Source of the DNA: Caldimonas brevitalea
GTDB taxonomy: Bacteria; Pseudomonadota; Gammaproteobacteria; Burkholderiales; Burkholderiaceae_C
NCBI RefSeq assembly: GCF_001017435.1
Contig: NZ_CP011371.1
Coordinates: forward strand, 2,728,001-2,792,000
Direction of reading: 5' to 3'
DNA length: 64,000 nucleotides
The first letter of the stretch is position 1, and each line of letters begins with the position of its first letter. Shown piece by piece: positions 8,239-18,058 of the stretch. The notes under the pieces were generated by a model. The model was not told where the DNA came from, searched no databases, and worked only from the letters and a program-made list of their open reading frames with translations. Made by a program: the position numbers and the translations under genes.

Positions 8239-11200
8239 TCAACTCGGCTGCGGCGTCGGCGTGCCCAGGGTGCGCAGCACGTCGCGGATGTACTGGACGC
8301 GGTCCTTGGGGTTCTCGGTGGCTTTTTCGATGCGCAGCTTCTCGTTGCCGGCCAGCTTGATGTGGCGGTTCTTCTGCACCAGCTCGATGATGCGCAGCGG
8401 CTCGACCGGCGGGTTGGGCCGGAAGGTGATGTGGGTGGCGGCCGGCCCGGCGTCGATCTTCTGCACGCCATACGGCTTGGCCAGCACCCGCAGCCGGTGC
8501 ACGTCGAACAGCGTTTGGCCTTGCGGCGGCAGCTTGCCGAAGCGGTCGGTCACCTCTTCGAGCAGCGCGTCGATCTGGTCGAGCTTGTCGGCCGACGCGA
8601 GGCGCTTGTAGAGGTTCAAACGCACGTGCACGTCGCCGCAATAGCTGTCGGGCAGCAAGGCCGGCGCATGCAGATTGATCTCGGTGGTGGCCGACAACGG
8701 CGACAGCAGATCCGGCTCGCGACCGGCCTTGAGCGAGCGCACCGCCTCGCTCAGCATGTCGTTGTAGAGCTGGAAGCCGACCTCCTGCATGTTGCCGCTC
8801 TGGTGCTCGCCCAGCACCTCGCCGGCGCCGCGGATCTCGAGGTCGTGCATCGCGAGGTAGAAGCCGGAGCCGAGTTCTTCCATGTTCTGGATCGCTTCCA
8901 GGCGCTGGGCCGCCTGTTTGGTCAGGCCTTCGACATCGGGCACCAGCAGATACGCGTAGGCCTGGTGGTGCGACCGGCCGACACGGCCGCGCAGCTGGTG
9001 CAGCTGGGCCAGGCCGAACTTGTCGGCGCGCGAGATCACGATGGTGTTGGCGGTCGGCACGTCGATGCCGGTCTCGATGATGGTCGAGCACAGCAGCACG
9101 TTGTAGCGCTGGCCGACGAAGTCGCGCATCACGCGTTCCAGCTCGCGCTCGGGCATCTGGCCGTGGGCCACCGCGATGCGGGCTTCGGGCAGCAGCTCAT
9201 GCAGTTTCTCGCGCCGGTTCTCGATGGTCTCGACTTCGTTGTGCAGGAAGTAGACCTGGCCGCCGCGCTTCAGCTCCCGCAACACCGCCTCGCGGATGGT
9301 GCCGCTGCTCTCGTTGCGCACGAAGGTCTTGATGGCCAGGCGCCGCTGCGGCGCGGTGGCGATCACGCTAAGGTCGCGCAAGCCCTCGAGTGCCATGCCC
9401 AGTGTGCGCGGGATCGGCGTGGCGGTGAGCGTGAGCACGTCCACCTCGGAGCGCATCGCCTTGATGGCCTCCTTGTGGCGCACGCCGAAGCGGTGCTCCT
9501 CGTCGATGACCAGCAGCCCCAGCCGCGCGAACTTGACGTCCTGCGACAGCAGCTTGTGGGTGCCCACGACGATGTCGACCGTGCCGTCGGCCAAACCCTT
9601 GAGCGCCTGGTTGATCTCTTTGGTCGAGCGAAAGCGCGACAGCTCCGCCACTTTGATCGGCCAGTTGCCGAAGCGGTCGGTGATGGTCTGGTAGTGCTGC
9701 TCGGCCAGCAGCGTGGTGGGGGCGAGCAAGGCCACCTGCTTGCCGCCCGTGACGGCGACGAAGGCGGCGCGTAGCGCCACCTCGGTCTTGCCGAAGCCGA
9801 CGTCGCCGCACACCAGGCGGTCCATCGGGCGCGGCGAGATCAGGTCCTGGATGACGGCGTGGATGGCGGCGTTCTGGTCGGGCGTTTCCTCGAAACCGAA
9901 GCTGGCGGCGAAGGCCTCGTAGTCGTGCGGCGAGAAGCGGAACGCATACCCCTCGCGGGCCGCTCGGCGGGCATACAGGTTGAGCAGTTCGGCGGCCGTG
10001 TCGCGCACCTGTTCGGCGGCCTTGCGCTTGGCTTTTTCCCACTGGCCCGAGCCCAGCCTGTGCAGCGGCGCCTCGTCGGGGCTGACGCCGGTGTAGCGGC
10101 TGATCAGGTGCAGCTGGGCCACCGGCACGTAGAGCGTCGCCTTGTCGGCGTAGACCAGGTGCAGGAACTCGGTCGGGCCGTCGCCGAGGTCGAGGTTGAC
10201 CAGGCCCTGGTAGCGGCCGATGCCGTGGTTGACATGCACCACCGGGTCGCCGACCTTCAGCTCCGACAGGTCCTTGATCAGCGCGTCGACGTTGCTGACC
10301 TGCTCCTGCTTGCGGCGCCGCCGGGTGCTGGGGCCGGTGGCGAACAGCTCGGTCTCGGTGATGAACTGCAAGCCGGTCGCCTGGCCCTCGGGCAGCCAGT
10401 GGAAGCCGGCCGCGAGCGGTGCGACCGCGATCGCGAAACGTTCGTCGCCGGCCTGGAACGCCGCCAGTGAATCGACGCTGGGCGGCTCGATGCGGTTGTC
10501 GCGCAGCAGTTCGAGCAGGCTCTCGCGGCGCCCGGCGGATTCGGCGATCAACAGCACCCGGTGAGGCGTGGTGCCGACGTGGATCTGCAGCTTGCGCAGC
10601 GGCTCCTGCGCGCCGCGCTCGGCCGACAGGTCGGGCAGCGGCCGGGCCCAGTCGCTCGCCTCGCTGCCGCGCACGGCCAACTGAGCGTGCGCATTGCACA
10701 AGGTGAAGAAGTCCTCGGCCTTCAGGAACAGGTCTTCCGGCGGCAGGATGGGCCGCTCGGGGTCGTGCTGCAGAAAACGATGGCGCTCGCGCGTGTCGGT
10801 CCAGAAGCGCTTGAGCGCCTCGTCGATCTCGCCGTGCAGCGCCAGCACCGCCTTGTCGCCCAGGTATTCGAAGATGGTCGCGGTGCTGTCGAAGAACAGC
10901 GGCAGGTAGTACTCGATGCCGGCGGTGGCGATGCCGCTGCCGACGTCCTTGTAGACGCGCGCCTTGCTCGGGTCGCCCTCGATGCGCTGGCGCCAGCGGT
11001 TGCGAAACTGCGCCCGTGCTTCTTCGTCCATCGGGAACTCGCGGCCGGGCAGCAGCCGCACCTCGGGCACCGGGTAGAGGCTGCGCTGGCTGTCGGGGTC
11101 GAAGGTGCGGATCGAATCGACCTCGTCGCCGAACAGGTCGACGCGGTAAGGCACGGTCGAGCCCATTGGGAACAGATCGATCAGGCCGCCACGCACCGCG

Positions 11201-11682
11201 TATTCGCCCGGCGACACCACCTGGCTCACGTGCTGGTAGCCGGCCAGTGTCAGCTGCGCCTTGAGCGACGCCTCGTCGAGCTTTTCCTTTTGCTTGAAGT
11301 GAAAGGTGTAGGCCGCCATGAACGACGGCGGCGCCAGCCGCACCAAGGCGGTGGCGGCCGGCAGCAGCACCACGTCGACCTCGCCCTGGCGCACGCGCCA
11401 CAGGGTGGCCAGGCGTTCGGAGATCAGGTCCTGGTGCGGCGAGAAAGTGTCGTAGGGCAGTGTTTCCCAGTCGGGAAACACGGCGCAGCGCAACTCGGGC
11501 GCGAAGAAGGCCAGCTCGTCGTGCAGCCGCTGCGCGTCGGCCGGCTCGGCCGTGACGATGGCGGTGAGCACCTTGCCCTCGGCCTGTCGGCGCGCGAACT
11601 GCGCCAGCAGCAAGGCGTCGGCCGAACCGGGCGGGCGGGGCAGGGTGTAGCGCTTGCCGGGCGCGATGGAGGGGAAGTGCAT
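8239..11682 (-). CDS. mfd: Transcription-repair coupling factor
   Basis: 1147 residues from the ATG at 11682, close to the 1148 of E. coli Mfd. It has the N-terminal UvrB-homology modules ([13 protein letters not shown] near residue 80), a CarD/RID-type RNA-polymerase interaction domain ([18 protein letters not shown]), a RecG-like translocase with Walker [10 protein letters not shown] and DEEH box, QxxGRxGR ([17 protein letters not shown]), and the C-terminal TRCF domain. It displaces stalled RNA polymerase at lesions and recruits UvrA. The frame is open upstream of the ATG but that part is unrelated. Divergent from ispD, with 106 bp between. Confidence 0.97.
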   Translation of the reverse strand: MHFPSIAPGKRYTLPRPPGSADALLLAQFARRQAEGKVLTAIVTAEPADAQRLHDELAFFAPELRCAVFPDWETLPYDTFSPHQDLISERLATLWRVRQGEVDVVLLPAATALVRLAPPSFMAAYTFHFKQKEKLDEASLKAQLTLAGYQHVSQVVSPGEYAVRGGLIDLFPMGSTVPYRVDLFGDEVDSIRTFDPDSQRSLYPVPEVRLLPGREFPMDEEARAQFRNRWRQRIEGDPSKARVYKDVGSGIATAGIEYYLPLFFDSTATIFEYLGDKAVLALHGEIDEALKRFWTDTRERHRFLQHDPERPILPPEDLFLKAEDFFTLCNAHAQLAVRGSEASDWARPLPDLSAERGAQEPLRKLQIHVGTTPHRVLLIAESAGRRESLLELLRDNRIEPPSVDSLAAFQAGDERFAIAVAPLAAGFHWLPEGQATGLQFITETELFATGPSTRRRRKQEQVSNVDALIKDLSELKVGDPVVHVNHGIGRYQGLVNLDLGDGPTEFLHLVYADKATLYVPVAQLHLISRYTGVSPDEAPLHRLGSGQWEKAKRKAAEQVRDTAAELLNLYARRAAREGYAFRFSPHDYEAFAASFGFEETPDQNAAIHAVIQDLISPRPMDRLVCGDVGFGKTEVALRAAFVAVTGGKQVALLAPTTLLAEQHYQTITDRFGNWPIKVAELSRFRSTKEINQALKGLADGTVDIVVGTHKLLSQDVKFARLGLLVIDEEHRFGVRHKEAIKAMRSEVDVLTLTATPIPRTLGMALEGLRDLSVIATAPQRRLAIKTFVRNESSGTIREAVLRELKRGGQVYFLHNEVETIENRREKLHELLPEARIAVAHGQMPERELERVMRDFVGQRYNVLLCSTIIETGIDVPTANTIVISRADKFGLAQLHQLRGRVGRSHHQAYAYLLVPDVEGLTKQAAQRLEAIQNMEELGSGFYLAMHDLEIRGAGEVLGEHQSGNMQEVGFQLYNDMLSEAVRSLKAGREPDLLSPLSATTEINLHAPALLPDSYCGDVHVRLNLYKRLASADKLDQIDALLEEVTDRFGKLPPQGQTLFDVHRLRVLAKPYGVQKIDAGPAATHITFRPNPPVEPLRIIELVQKNRHIKLAGNEKLRIEKATENPKDRVQYIRDVLRTLGTPTPQPS

Positions 11683-11788
11683 GCGAGCCGTCGACAACAA
11701 AAGCAAATCGCCCCGGGCGGTCGGTATGCCTGGGGCGACGAGAGCGGTCGAATTATAGAATCCGGGCTCTTTGCTGTCCGTCACCGTG

Positions 11789-12481
11789 ATGTATTCCACC
11801 GAGCCGCCTCGTCTTTTCGCCCTCGTGCCTTGCGCAGGCGTCGGCGAACGTGCCGGTGCGGGCGGCCCCAAACAATATGCGCCGCTGGCCGGGCGCCCAT
11901 TGGTCGGCCACACGCTGGCGGCGCTGGCGCAGGTGTCGCGCCTCTCGGGGGTGCTGGTGGTGCTGTCGCCGGACGACACGCAGTTCGAGCAGGTCGTGCC
12001 GCAAACCTCCGCCTGGGTCGAGCGGGTGGGCGGCGCCTCGCGTGCCGCCTCGGTCGCCAACGGGCTGGCTGCACTGCAGGCGCGCGGCGCTCAGCCGCAC
12101 GATTGGGTGCTGGTGCACGACGCCGCGCGCTGTTTGCTGCGGCCCGAGTGGGTCGACCACCTCATCGATGCCTGCCTCGACGACGAAGTGGGCGGCCTGC
12201 TGGCGCTGCCGCTGGCCGACACCCTCAAGCACGAGGTCGACGGCCGGGTCGACACGACGCTCGACCGCGGCGGCAAGTGGCAGGCGCAAACGCCGCAGAT
12301 GTTCCGTCTGGGCCTGCTGCGGCCAGCGCTGGTTCAGGCCGGCGATGCGGTCACCGACGAAGCCAGCGCCGTCGAGGCCTTGGGCCACCGCCCGAAGCTG
12401 GTGCGCGGGGCTCTGGAAAACTTCAAGATCACCTACCCGCCCGATTTCGAACTGGCGGCCCGTTTGCTGACATCACGTTGA
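11789..12481 (+). CDS. ispD: 2-C-methyl-D-erythritol 4-phosphate cytidylyltransferase
   Basis: 230 residues from the ATG at 11789; TTG at 11771 and GTG at 11786 are in frame but less likely. The CTP-binding loop [40 protein letters not shown] and [11 protein letters not shown] are all IspD hallmarks. The enzyme makes CDP-methylerythritol in the MEP isoprenoid pathway. ispF follows five bases downstream, so the two form an operon. Confidence 0.96.
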   Translation: MYSTEPPRLFALVPCAGVGERAGAGGPKQYAPLAGRPLVGHTLAALAQVSRLSGVLVVLSPDDTQFEQVVPQTSAWVERVGGASRAASVANGLAALQARGAQPHDWVLVHDAARCLLRPEWVDHLIDACLDDEVGGLLALPLADTLKHEVDGRVDTTLDRGGKWQAQTPQMFRLGLLRPALVQAGDAVTDEASAVEALGHRPKLVRGALENFKITYPPDFELAARLLTSR

Positions 12482-12486
12482 CGACC

Positions 12487-12966
12487 ATGGACATACGAGT
12501 GGGCGAGGGCTGGGACACGCATGCCCTGGTGAGCGGGCGCAAGCTGATCCTCGGCGGTGTCGAAGTGCCCCACGACAAGGGGCTGCTGGGGCACTCGGAT
12601 GCCGACGCGCTGCTGCATGCGATCACCGATGCGATGCTGGGCGCCGCGGCGCTCGGCGACATCGGCCGCCACTTCCCCGACACCGACGCGCGCTTCAAAG
12701 GCGCCGATTCGACGGTCTTGCTCGCGGAGGCGCATGCCCGCGTGTGCGCACAAGGCTGGCGGCTGTCCAACGTCGACAGCACCATCGTCGCGCAGGCGCC
12801 CAAGATGGCGCCCCACATCCCGGCCATGCGCCAGCGAATTGCCGACGTGCTCGGCTGCGATGTCTCGCAGGTGAATGTGAAAGCGAAGACCGCAGAAAAA
12901 CTCGGGCCGGTGGGCCGGCAAGAGTCGATCGAAGCCCGGGCGGTGGTGCTGCTGACGCGCGGCTGA
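12487..12966 (+). CDS. ispF: 2-C-methyl-D-erythritol 2,4-cyclodiphosphate synthase
   Basis: 159 residues, the usual length. Zinc ligands are Asp10 and His12 in GEGWDTH and His44 in [23 protein letters not shown] and the C-terminal [15 protein letters not shown] are diagnostic. It cyclises CDP-methylerythritol phosphate, two steps after IspD. The N-terminal motif reads GWDTH where most homologues have GFDVH, a conservative variation that keeps both ligands. Directly downstream of ispD. Confidence 0.97.
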   Translation: MDIRVGEGWDTHALVSGRKLILGGVEVPHDKGLLGHSDADALLHAITDAMLGAAALGDIGRHFPDTDARFKGADSTVLLAEAHARVCAQGWRLSNVDSTIVAQAPKMAPHIPAMRQRIADVLGCDVSQVNVKAKTAEKLGPVGRQESIEARAVVLLTRG

Positions 12967-13001
12967 CGGTCGCCGACCGGCCCCGTCCTCCAGCCTGCTG
13001 C

Positions 13002-14336
13002 TCAAGGCGCTCGCTTCAACCGGATGCGGGCCACCAGCCCGGTGTCCGGCGGTGGTGAGTTGCTCAACTCGAAGGTGCCGCCCATGCGCAGCACCGTCTT
13101 CTCGACCACCGCGAGGCCCAGCCCGGCGCCGGTCACCGCGGTGCGCGCGACATCACCCCGGAAGAACGGCGTGGTCAGCTGCGACAACTTTTCGGGCGGC
13201 ACGCCGGGGCCGTGGTCGCGCACGGTGATGATCACCCACGGCCCGGTGCGCGCATAGGTCAACTCCACATGCGCGATGCCGCTGCCCGGCGTGCGGCCGT
13301 AGCGGCGCGCGTTCTCGAACAGGTTGGCCAGCACGCGGCCCAGCTCGGTGTCGTCGGCCAGCACCTTGGTGTCGATCGCCACCCGAGACGTGATGCGTAT
13401 CTGGTTGCCGTCGCGGAAGCCGGCGATCTCGCGGTCGACCACGCTGCTGAGGTGCACCGGCACCAGCTTGACCTCGCCGGGGCGGGCGTAGTCCATGAAT
13501 TTGTCGATGATGGCGTCGAGCTGGTCGATGTCGGCCGCCATGTTGCGGCGCGCCTCTTCGTCCTGCACGCTCATCTCGGCTTCGAGCCGCAGGCGCGCCA
13601 GCGGCGTGCGCAGATCGTGCGAGATGCCGGCCAGCATCACCGCGCGGTCTTCCTCGACCTTGGCCAACTCGCGGGCCATCCGGTTGAAGCCCATGTTGAC
13701 CTCGCGTATCTCGCTGGTCAGCGTTTCTTCGTCGAGGCGCGATTCATATTCACCTTCGCGGATGCGGCTGGCCGCGAACGACAGCTGCTTGAGCGGCTGG
13801 TTGATCAGCCGCGCGACACCGGCCGAGCCGAGGATGGTGGCCAGCAGCGCGATGCTGACCCAGATGAACCAGGTCCGGCCTTGCACCGCCTGCACCCGGC
13901 CCGGGTCGACCTGCAGCCAATAGCGGTCGTTCTCGATCGCGAAGTCGATCCACAACCCCTGGGCCCCGTTGACGCTGGTGGCGACCAAGGTCGTGGGCCC
14001 CAGCCGCGAGCGCAGTTCCTGGCCGATGCGGCGGGAGAAGCGGTCGGTTTCGAAGGCTTCGTAGCGGTCGCCTTTCTCGCGCGGCTGCAGCTTGATCGAC
14101 TCTTGCTCCGAAATCGTCTTCAGCAGCGTCACCCGGTTGATGCTGTCGGCATAGCGCAGGGCGGCCCGCGACAGGTTGACCAGGCTCGCGAGCTGCTGCG
14201 CGGCCTGCACCGCGCGAGGCTCGAATTCGAGGGCCCGAAAGGTCTGCACCCACGCAAAAATGCCAAAGCCCAGCAACACGCCGAGCAGGATGAACGTCCG
14301 CCAGAACAGACTGAGGGTGACGCGTTTTCGGGCCAT
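13002..14336 (-). CDS. envZ: EnvZ-like osmosensor histidine kinase
   Basis: 444 residues from the ATG at 14336. Two membrane helices (about 10-30 and 155-175) flank a periplasmic loop of about 120 residues. HAMP, HisKA (GISHDLRTPLARLRLEAEM) and HATPase (NLFENARRYG, DHGPGVP, GAGLGLAVV) domains follow. This is the EnvZ/OmpB arrangement. The partner response regulator gene lies 139 bp upstream on the same strand. Symbol assigned by synteny and domain order; the sensed signal is not visible. Confidence 0.85.
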   Translation of the reverse strand: MARKRVTLSLFWRTFILLGVLLGFGIFAWVQTFRALEFEPRAVQAAQQLASLVNLSRAALRYADSINRVTLLKTISEQESIKLQPREKGDRYEAFETDRFSRRIGQELRSRLGPTTLVATSVNGAQGLWIDFAIENDRYWLQVDPGRVQAVQGRTWFIWVSIALLATILGSAGVARLINQPLKQLSFAASRIREGEYESRLDEETLTSEIREVNMGFNRMARELAKVEEDRAVMLAGISHDLRTPLARLRLEAEMSVQDEEARRNMAADIDQLDAIIDKFMDYARPGEVKLVPVHLSSVVDREIAGFRDGNQIRITSRVAIDTKVLADDTELGRVLANLFENARRYGRTPGSGIAHVELTYARTGPWVIITVRDHGPGVPPEKLSQLTTPFFRGDVARTAVTGAGLGLAVVEKTVLRMGGTFELSNSPPPDTGLVARIRLKRAP

Positions 14337-14475
14337 GCACAACAAATAGCGGCGGCCACGTCGCGAGGCCGAAAGCCGAGGAGGCCCCCCGGCCGACGCC
14401 GCGCGACGGCGTGGCGCATCCCGGGCGGGAGGCTGCAGCGGGGCGACGCCAGCGCGTCAACCCCTGGGGGAAAGA

Positions 14476-15213
14476 TCAGGCGGCGCCGTCCGGCACGAAG
14501 ACGTAGCCCACACCCCACACGGTCTGGATGTATCTGGGCTGGGACGGATCGGGCTCGATCATCTTGCGCAGGCGCGAAATCTGCACATCGAGGCTGCGGT
14601 CGAACGGCTCGAATTCGCGGCCGCGTGCCAACTGCGCCAGCTTGTCGCGCGACAGCGGCTGGCGGGGGTGGCGCACCAGCGCCTTGAGCATCGAGAACTC
14701 GCCGGTGGTCAGCGGCATCGGCTCACCATCCTTGGTCAGGCGGCGCAACGCCAGGTCGAATTCGAAGGGGCCGAACACGACACTCTGCGGTTCCTTGGCC
14801 GGCGCCCCGGGAGCCTCCAGGGTCGGGCGGCGGCGCAGCACGGCGTGGATGCGGGCCAGCAGTTCGCGCGGGTTGAACGGCTTCGGCAAATAGTCGTCGG
14901 CGCCGACTTCCAGGCCCACGATGCGGTCCACGTCCTCGACTTTGGCGGTCAGCATGATGATCGGCGTGGCGTCGTTGGCGGCCCGCAGGCGGCGGCAGAT
15001 CGACAGGCCGTCTTCACCGGGCAGCATCAGGTCCAGTACGATCAGGTCCACCGTTTCTCGAGTCAGCACGCGGTTGAGCGCCTTGGCGTCTTCCGCGAGC
15101 AAGACTTCGAAGCCCTCCTGCGTCAGATAGCGGCGAAGCAGGTCGCGGATACGCGCATCGTCGTCGACGACAACAATGCGGTCCATGCGGGCGTTGGGGG
15201 TCTGAGATGTCAT
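14476..15213 (-). CDS. ompR: OmpR family response regulator
   Basis: 245 residues. An N-terminal receiver domain carries the acidic pair in VVVDDDARI, phospho-acceptor Asp in LIVLDLMLPGEDG and Lys in YLPKPF. The C-terminal winged helix includes PLTTGEFSMLKALVRHPRQP and DVQISRLRKMIE. Very close to OmpR of betaproteobacteria. It forms a two-component operon with the EnvZ-like kinase. Its upstream region contains a 9-bp inverted repeat of TTGTAACAG, resembling GTAAC-containing OmpR sites, which suggests autoregulation. Confidence 0.9.
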   Translation of the reverse strand: MTSQTPNARMDRIVVVDDDARIRDLLRRYLTQEGFEVLLAEDAKALNRVLTRETVDLIVLDLMLPGEDGLSICRRLRAANDATPIIMLTAKVEDVDRIVGLEVGADDYLPKPFNPRELLARIHAVLRRRPTLEAPGAPAKEPQSVVFGPFEFDLALRRLTKDGEPMPLTTGEFSMLKALVRHPRQPLSRDKLAQLARGREFEPFDRSLDVQISRLRKMIEPDPSQPRYIQTVWGVGYVFVPDGAA

Positions 15214-15230
15214 GAGCGAGGCTCCCTAAC

Positions 15231-15296
15231 TTGTAACAGGCGGGATTTTGTGCGGCGCAAACGCGCATTTTTGCCCACCCTGACCAACTGTTACAA
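15231..15296. promoter_or_regulatory. Inverted GTAAC repeats in the ompR / SIMPL-gene intergenic region
   Basis: TTGTAACAG at 15231-15239 and its exact reverse complement CTGTTACAA at 15288-15296 are 48 bases apart, in the divergent promoter region of ompR. A third similar half (CTTGTAAAG) lies near 15320. TGTAAC-type boxes are known in OmpR sites of enterobacteria, so autoregulation is plausible but not shown. Confidence 0.45.
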
Positions 15297-15309
15297 ATAT
15301 TGCGCGCTG

Positions 15310-15505
15310 TCCGGCCCCCTTGTAAAGAGGATTTCTCCGAGTGAGGGTGCAGATGGGAAAGCCGGCCAATCGGCCGGCAGCCCGCGCCAGTCGGCGAATG
15401 CGGGCAGTGCCGCGTTATCCCTGTAGACCTCTTCAGGAGGACGGATTTGCGTCCCGGAGGGGTCGGGAGGCCAACGGCCGGCGACAGGGCTGGCCGTTGT
15501 TTTTA
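15310..15505 (+). ncRNA. Structured 5' leader or small RNA upstream of the SIMPL gene
   Basis: This 200-base stretch has no convincing ORF but several hairpins: GCCGGCC-AATC-GGCCGGC at 15361-15378, CCTC-TTCA-GGAGG near 15428-15440, GGACG-GATTTG-CGTCC near 15439-15454, and an intrinsic terminator at its end. The pattern fits a terminated leader (attenuator) or an independent small RNA. I do not recognise a known riboswitch class in it. Confidence 0.4.
15472..15504 (+). terminator. Intrinsic terminator just before the SIMPL gene
   Basis: CAACGGCC (15472-15479) pairs with GGCCGTTG (15492-15499), extendable by two inner pairs, and is followed directly by five T. It ends only seven bases before the GGAAGG ribosome site of the next gene, so readthrough must occur or a promoter must lie elsewhere. 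Confidence 0.7.
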
Positions 15506-15521
15506 AACCAGGAAGGACATG

Positions 15522-16238
15522 ATGAAGAACCAAAAGAGATGCGGCCGCGCCGCGGTGGCCGCGCTGGCCCTGCTGGCCGGCGGCGCCGGCGCCGGCGCCC
15601 AGACGCTGCCCGAGCCCCAGAACGTGGTGAGCTTCTCGGCCAGCGCCAGCATCGAGGTCACGCACGACCTGCTCACCGTCACGCTCAGCACCACCAAGGA
15701 AGGCGCCGACGCCGCCAACGTGCAGAACGCGCTGAAGCAGGCCGTCGACGCCGCGCTGGCCGAGGCGAAAAAGGCGGCGCAGCCGGGCCAGATGGAGGTG
15801 CGCACCGGCAATTTCTCGCTCTACCCGCGCTACAGCCAGCAAGGCAAGATCGCCAGCTGGCAGGGCAGCGCCGAACTGGTGCTCGAAGGCCGCGACATGC
15901 CGCGCATCGCGCAGACCGCCGGCCGATTGACGACGCTGACCGTGGCCGGCGTGTCGCAGAGCCTGTCGCGCGAAGCCCGCCAGCGCCACGAGGGCGAAGC
16001 GACCACCCGCGCCATCGCGGCCTACCGGGCCAAGGCGCAGGACTATGCCAAGCAGTTCGGCTTTGCCAGCCATGTGCTGCGAGAAGTGAACATCAGCAGC
16101 AACGAAGGCGGCGACCACTACCGGCCGATGATGGCGCGCGCCAAGGCCGCGATGGCCGAAGACGCCTCGCCGATGCCGGTCGAGGCGGGCAAGGGCCTGG
16201 TGACGGTCACGGTCAGCGGCAGCGTGGTGCTGAAGTAG
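15522..16238 (+). CDS. SIMPL-domain (DUF541) periplasmic protein
   Basis: 238 residues. GGAAGG at 15511-15516 is better spaced for the second of two tandem ATGs (15522) than for the first (15519). A signal peptide runs to about residue 27 (GAGAGAQ). The rest is one SIMPL/DUF541 domain: VVSFSASASIEVTHDLLTVTL, the YPRYS segment, and a C-terminal GLVTVTVSGSVVLK strand. DUF541 proteins (e.g. YggE, BP26) are periplasmic or outer-membrane associated and linked to stress resistance, but have no agreed activity. Preceded by a structured leader with a terminator. Confidence 0.88.
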   Translation: MKNQKRCGRAAVAALALLAGGAGAGAQTLPEPQNVVSFSASASIEVTHDLLTVTLSTTKEGADAANVQNALKQAVDAALAEAKKAAQPGQMEVRTGNFSLYPRYSQQGKIASWQGSAELVLEGRDMPRIAQTAGRLTTLTVAGVSQSLSREARQRHEGEATTRAIAAYRAKAQDYAKQFGFASHVLREVNISSNEGGDHYRPMMARAKAAMAEDASPMPVEAGKGLVTVTVSGSVVLK

Positions 16239-16337
16239 CCGAGGTGGGGCGCCGGGCGGCCCCGGGTCGCCGGTCGCCCCCCGTCCCGGCGCGGCGCATG
16301 CCGACGCATCGCCGCGCCGCTGGACCCGTGCTGCCGA

Positions 16338-17111
16338 CTACTGCGCCACCCAGGCGCCATCCATGTTCCACGCCACGCCGCGCACGTTGGACGCCGCATC
16401 GGAACACAAGAACACCGCCAGTTCGCCCAGTTGTTCCGGCGTCACGAACTGCAGCGACGGCTGCTTTTCACCCAGCAGGCGGCGCTTGGCCTCTTCGATG
16501 GACACGCCTTCACGCTCGGCACGCGCTTCGACCTGCCGCTGCACCAGCGGGGTCAGCACCCAGCCGGGGCAGATCGCGTTGACGGTCACGCCGGTGGTGG
16601 CGGTCTCGAGCGCGACCGCCTTCGTGAAGCCGACCAGGCCGTGCTTGGCGGCTACATAGGCGGACTTCTGCGCCGACGCCACCAGACCGTGGGCCGAGGC
16701 CACGTTGATCACCCGGCCCCAGTTGCGGGCCTTCATGCCGGGAATCGCCAGCCGGGTGGTATGGAACGCGGAGCTGAGATTGATCGCGAGGATCGCGTCC
16801 CACTTCTCGACCGGGAAGTCCTGCACATCGGCAACATATTGGATGCCGGCGTTGTTGACGAGGATGTCGACGCCGCCGAAGTCGGCCTCGGCATAACGCA
16901 TCAGGTCTTCGATCTCGGCCGGCTTACTCATGTCTGCGCCGTGATAGCCGCAGCGCACACCCGCCAACCCTGCAAATTCGGCCTTGGCCGTTTCGATGTC
17001 GCCGAAGCCATTGAGCACGATGTTCGCTCCCCGGCGTGCGAGCGACAGCGCGATGCCGAGCCCGATCCCGCTGGTCGAGCCGGTGACGACGGCAGTTTTT
17101 CCTTCCAACAT
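16338..17111 (-). CDS. bdhA: D-3-hydroxybutyrate dehydrogenase
   Basis: 257 residues, SDR fold. TGSTSGIG at 11-18, NNAG, and the SAHGLVASAQKSAYVAAKHG segment with catalytic Ser/Tyr/Lys. The Gln and Lys/His residues typical of 3-hydroxybutyrate dehydrogenase (NAGIQYV, EKQPSLQFVTPEQLG, GVAWNMDGAWVAQ at the end) support this substrate over a generic SDR. It oxidises (R)-3-hydroxybutyrate from storage polyester breakdown to acetoacetate using NAD. Divergent from an alpha/beta hydrolase, 68 bp between starts. Confidence 0.92.
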   Translation of the reverse strand: MLEGKTAVVTGSTSGIGLGIALSLARRGANIVLNGFGDIETAKAEFAGLAGVRCGYHGADMSKPAEIEDLMRYAEADFGGVDILVNNAGIQYVADVQDFPVEKWDAILAINLSSAFHTTRLAIPGMKARNWGRVINVASAHGLVASAQKSAYVAAKHGLVGFTKAVALETATTGVTVNAICPGWVLTPLVQRQVEARAEREGVSIEEAKRRLLGEKQPSLQFVTPEQLGELAVFLCSDAASNVRGVAWNMDGAWVAQ

Positions 17112-17179
17112 GGTCTGTCCTCTTTGCTATGGTTCAGGTAGCGACAAGCACCGGCCATTATGAAGAAGGACGTTGAACG

Positions 17180-18058
17180 ATGACTGAACCGCGCCTGGAG
17201 TACGTGCAATGCCTGGACACCCAGGGCTTGCATCGGATGGCGTACTGGGAATGGGGCGAGCCAACAAATCCGAAGGTGCTGGTCTGCGTGCATGGCCTGT
17301 CGCGCCAGGGGCGTGACTTCGATGCGCTGGCGCAGACGCTGTGCAAGCACTACCGGGTGGTCTGTCCCGACGTCGTCGGCCGCGGGCGTTCCGACTGGCT
17401 GGGCGACCCGATGGGCTACCAGATCCCGACTTACGTGGCCGACATGGTGACCTTGCTGGCGCGGCTCAATGCCAAGACGCTGGACTGGCTCGGCACGTCG
17501 ATGGGCGGCGTGATCGGCATGGCGGTCGCGTCGCTGTCGGGCAGCCCGGTGCGGCAGTTGGTGCTCAACGACGTCGGCCCGGCCATCGAGCCGCAGGGCC
17601 TGGAGCGCATCGGCGCCTACGTCGGCCGGGCGCCGCGCTTCGCGTCGGTCGACGAGGCGGCCGACTACATGTGGTCGATCTCGACCAGCTTCGGCGAGCA
17701 CACACGTGAACAATGGCTGGCGCTGACGCGGCCGATGCTGCGCAGTGTCGACGACGAGCAGGGCGGCTTCGTGCCGCACTACGACCCGCGCATCGCGGTG
17801 CCGCTGCACGGCACCACGCCCGAGATGGCAACGGCCGCACAAGGCTTGCTGTGGCAGCGCTACGACGCGGTGCGGGCGCGCACGCTGGTGCTGCGCGGCG
17901 CCTTGTCCGACATCCTGAAGCCGCACACCGTCGAAGAGATGGCGCGGCGCGGCCCCAAGGCCAGTGTCCACGAGTTCCCCGCGGTGGGGCATGCGCCCAC
18001 CCTGGTCACGCCCGAGCAGATCGCCGTGGTGCAGGAGTTCTTGCTGGCGGGCGCATGA
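17180..18058 (+). CDS. Alpha/beta hydrolase
   Basis: 292 residues. VCVHGLSRQGRDFD forms the oxyanion region, the nucleophile elbow is GTSMGG, and the catalytic His is in AVGHAPTLVTPEQ; the acid is probably in RGALSDIL. A cytoplasmic enzyme (no signal peptide) of unproven substrate. Its position between 3-hydroxybutyrate dehydrogenase and relA suggests a role in ester or storage-polyester turnover (inference). Its stop overlaps the relA start (ATGA), so the two are translated together. Confidence 0.85.
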   Translation: MTEPRLEYVQCLDTQGLHRMAYWEWGEPTNPKVLVCVHGLSRQGRDFDALAQTLCKHYRVVCPDVVGRGRSDWLGDPMGYQIPTYVADMVTLLARLNAKTLDWLGTSMGGVIGMAVASLSGSPVRQLVLNDVGPAIEPQGLERIGAYVGRAPRFASVDEAADYMWSISTSFGEHTREQWLALTRPMLRSVDDEQGGFVPHYDPRIAVPLHGTTPEMATAAQGLLWQRYDAVRARTLVLRGALSDILKPHTVEEMARRGPKASVHEFPAVGHAPTLVTPEQIAVVQEFLLAGA

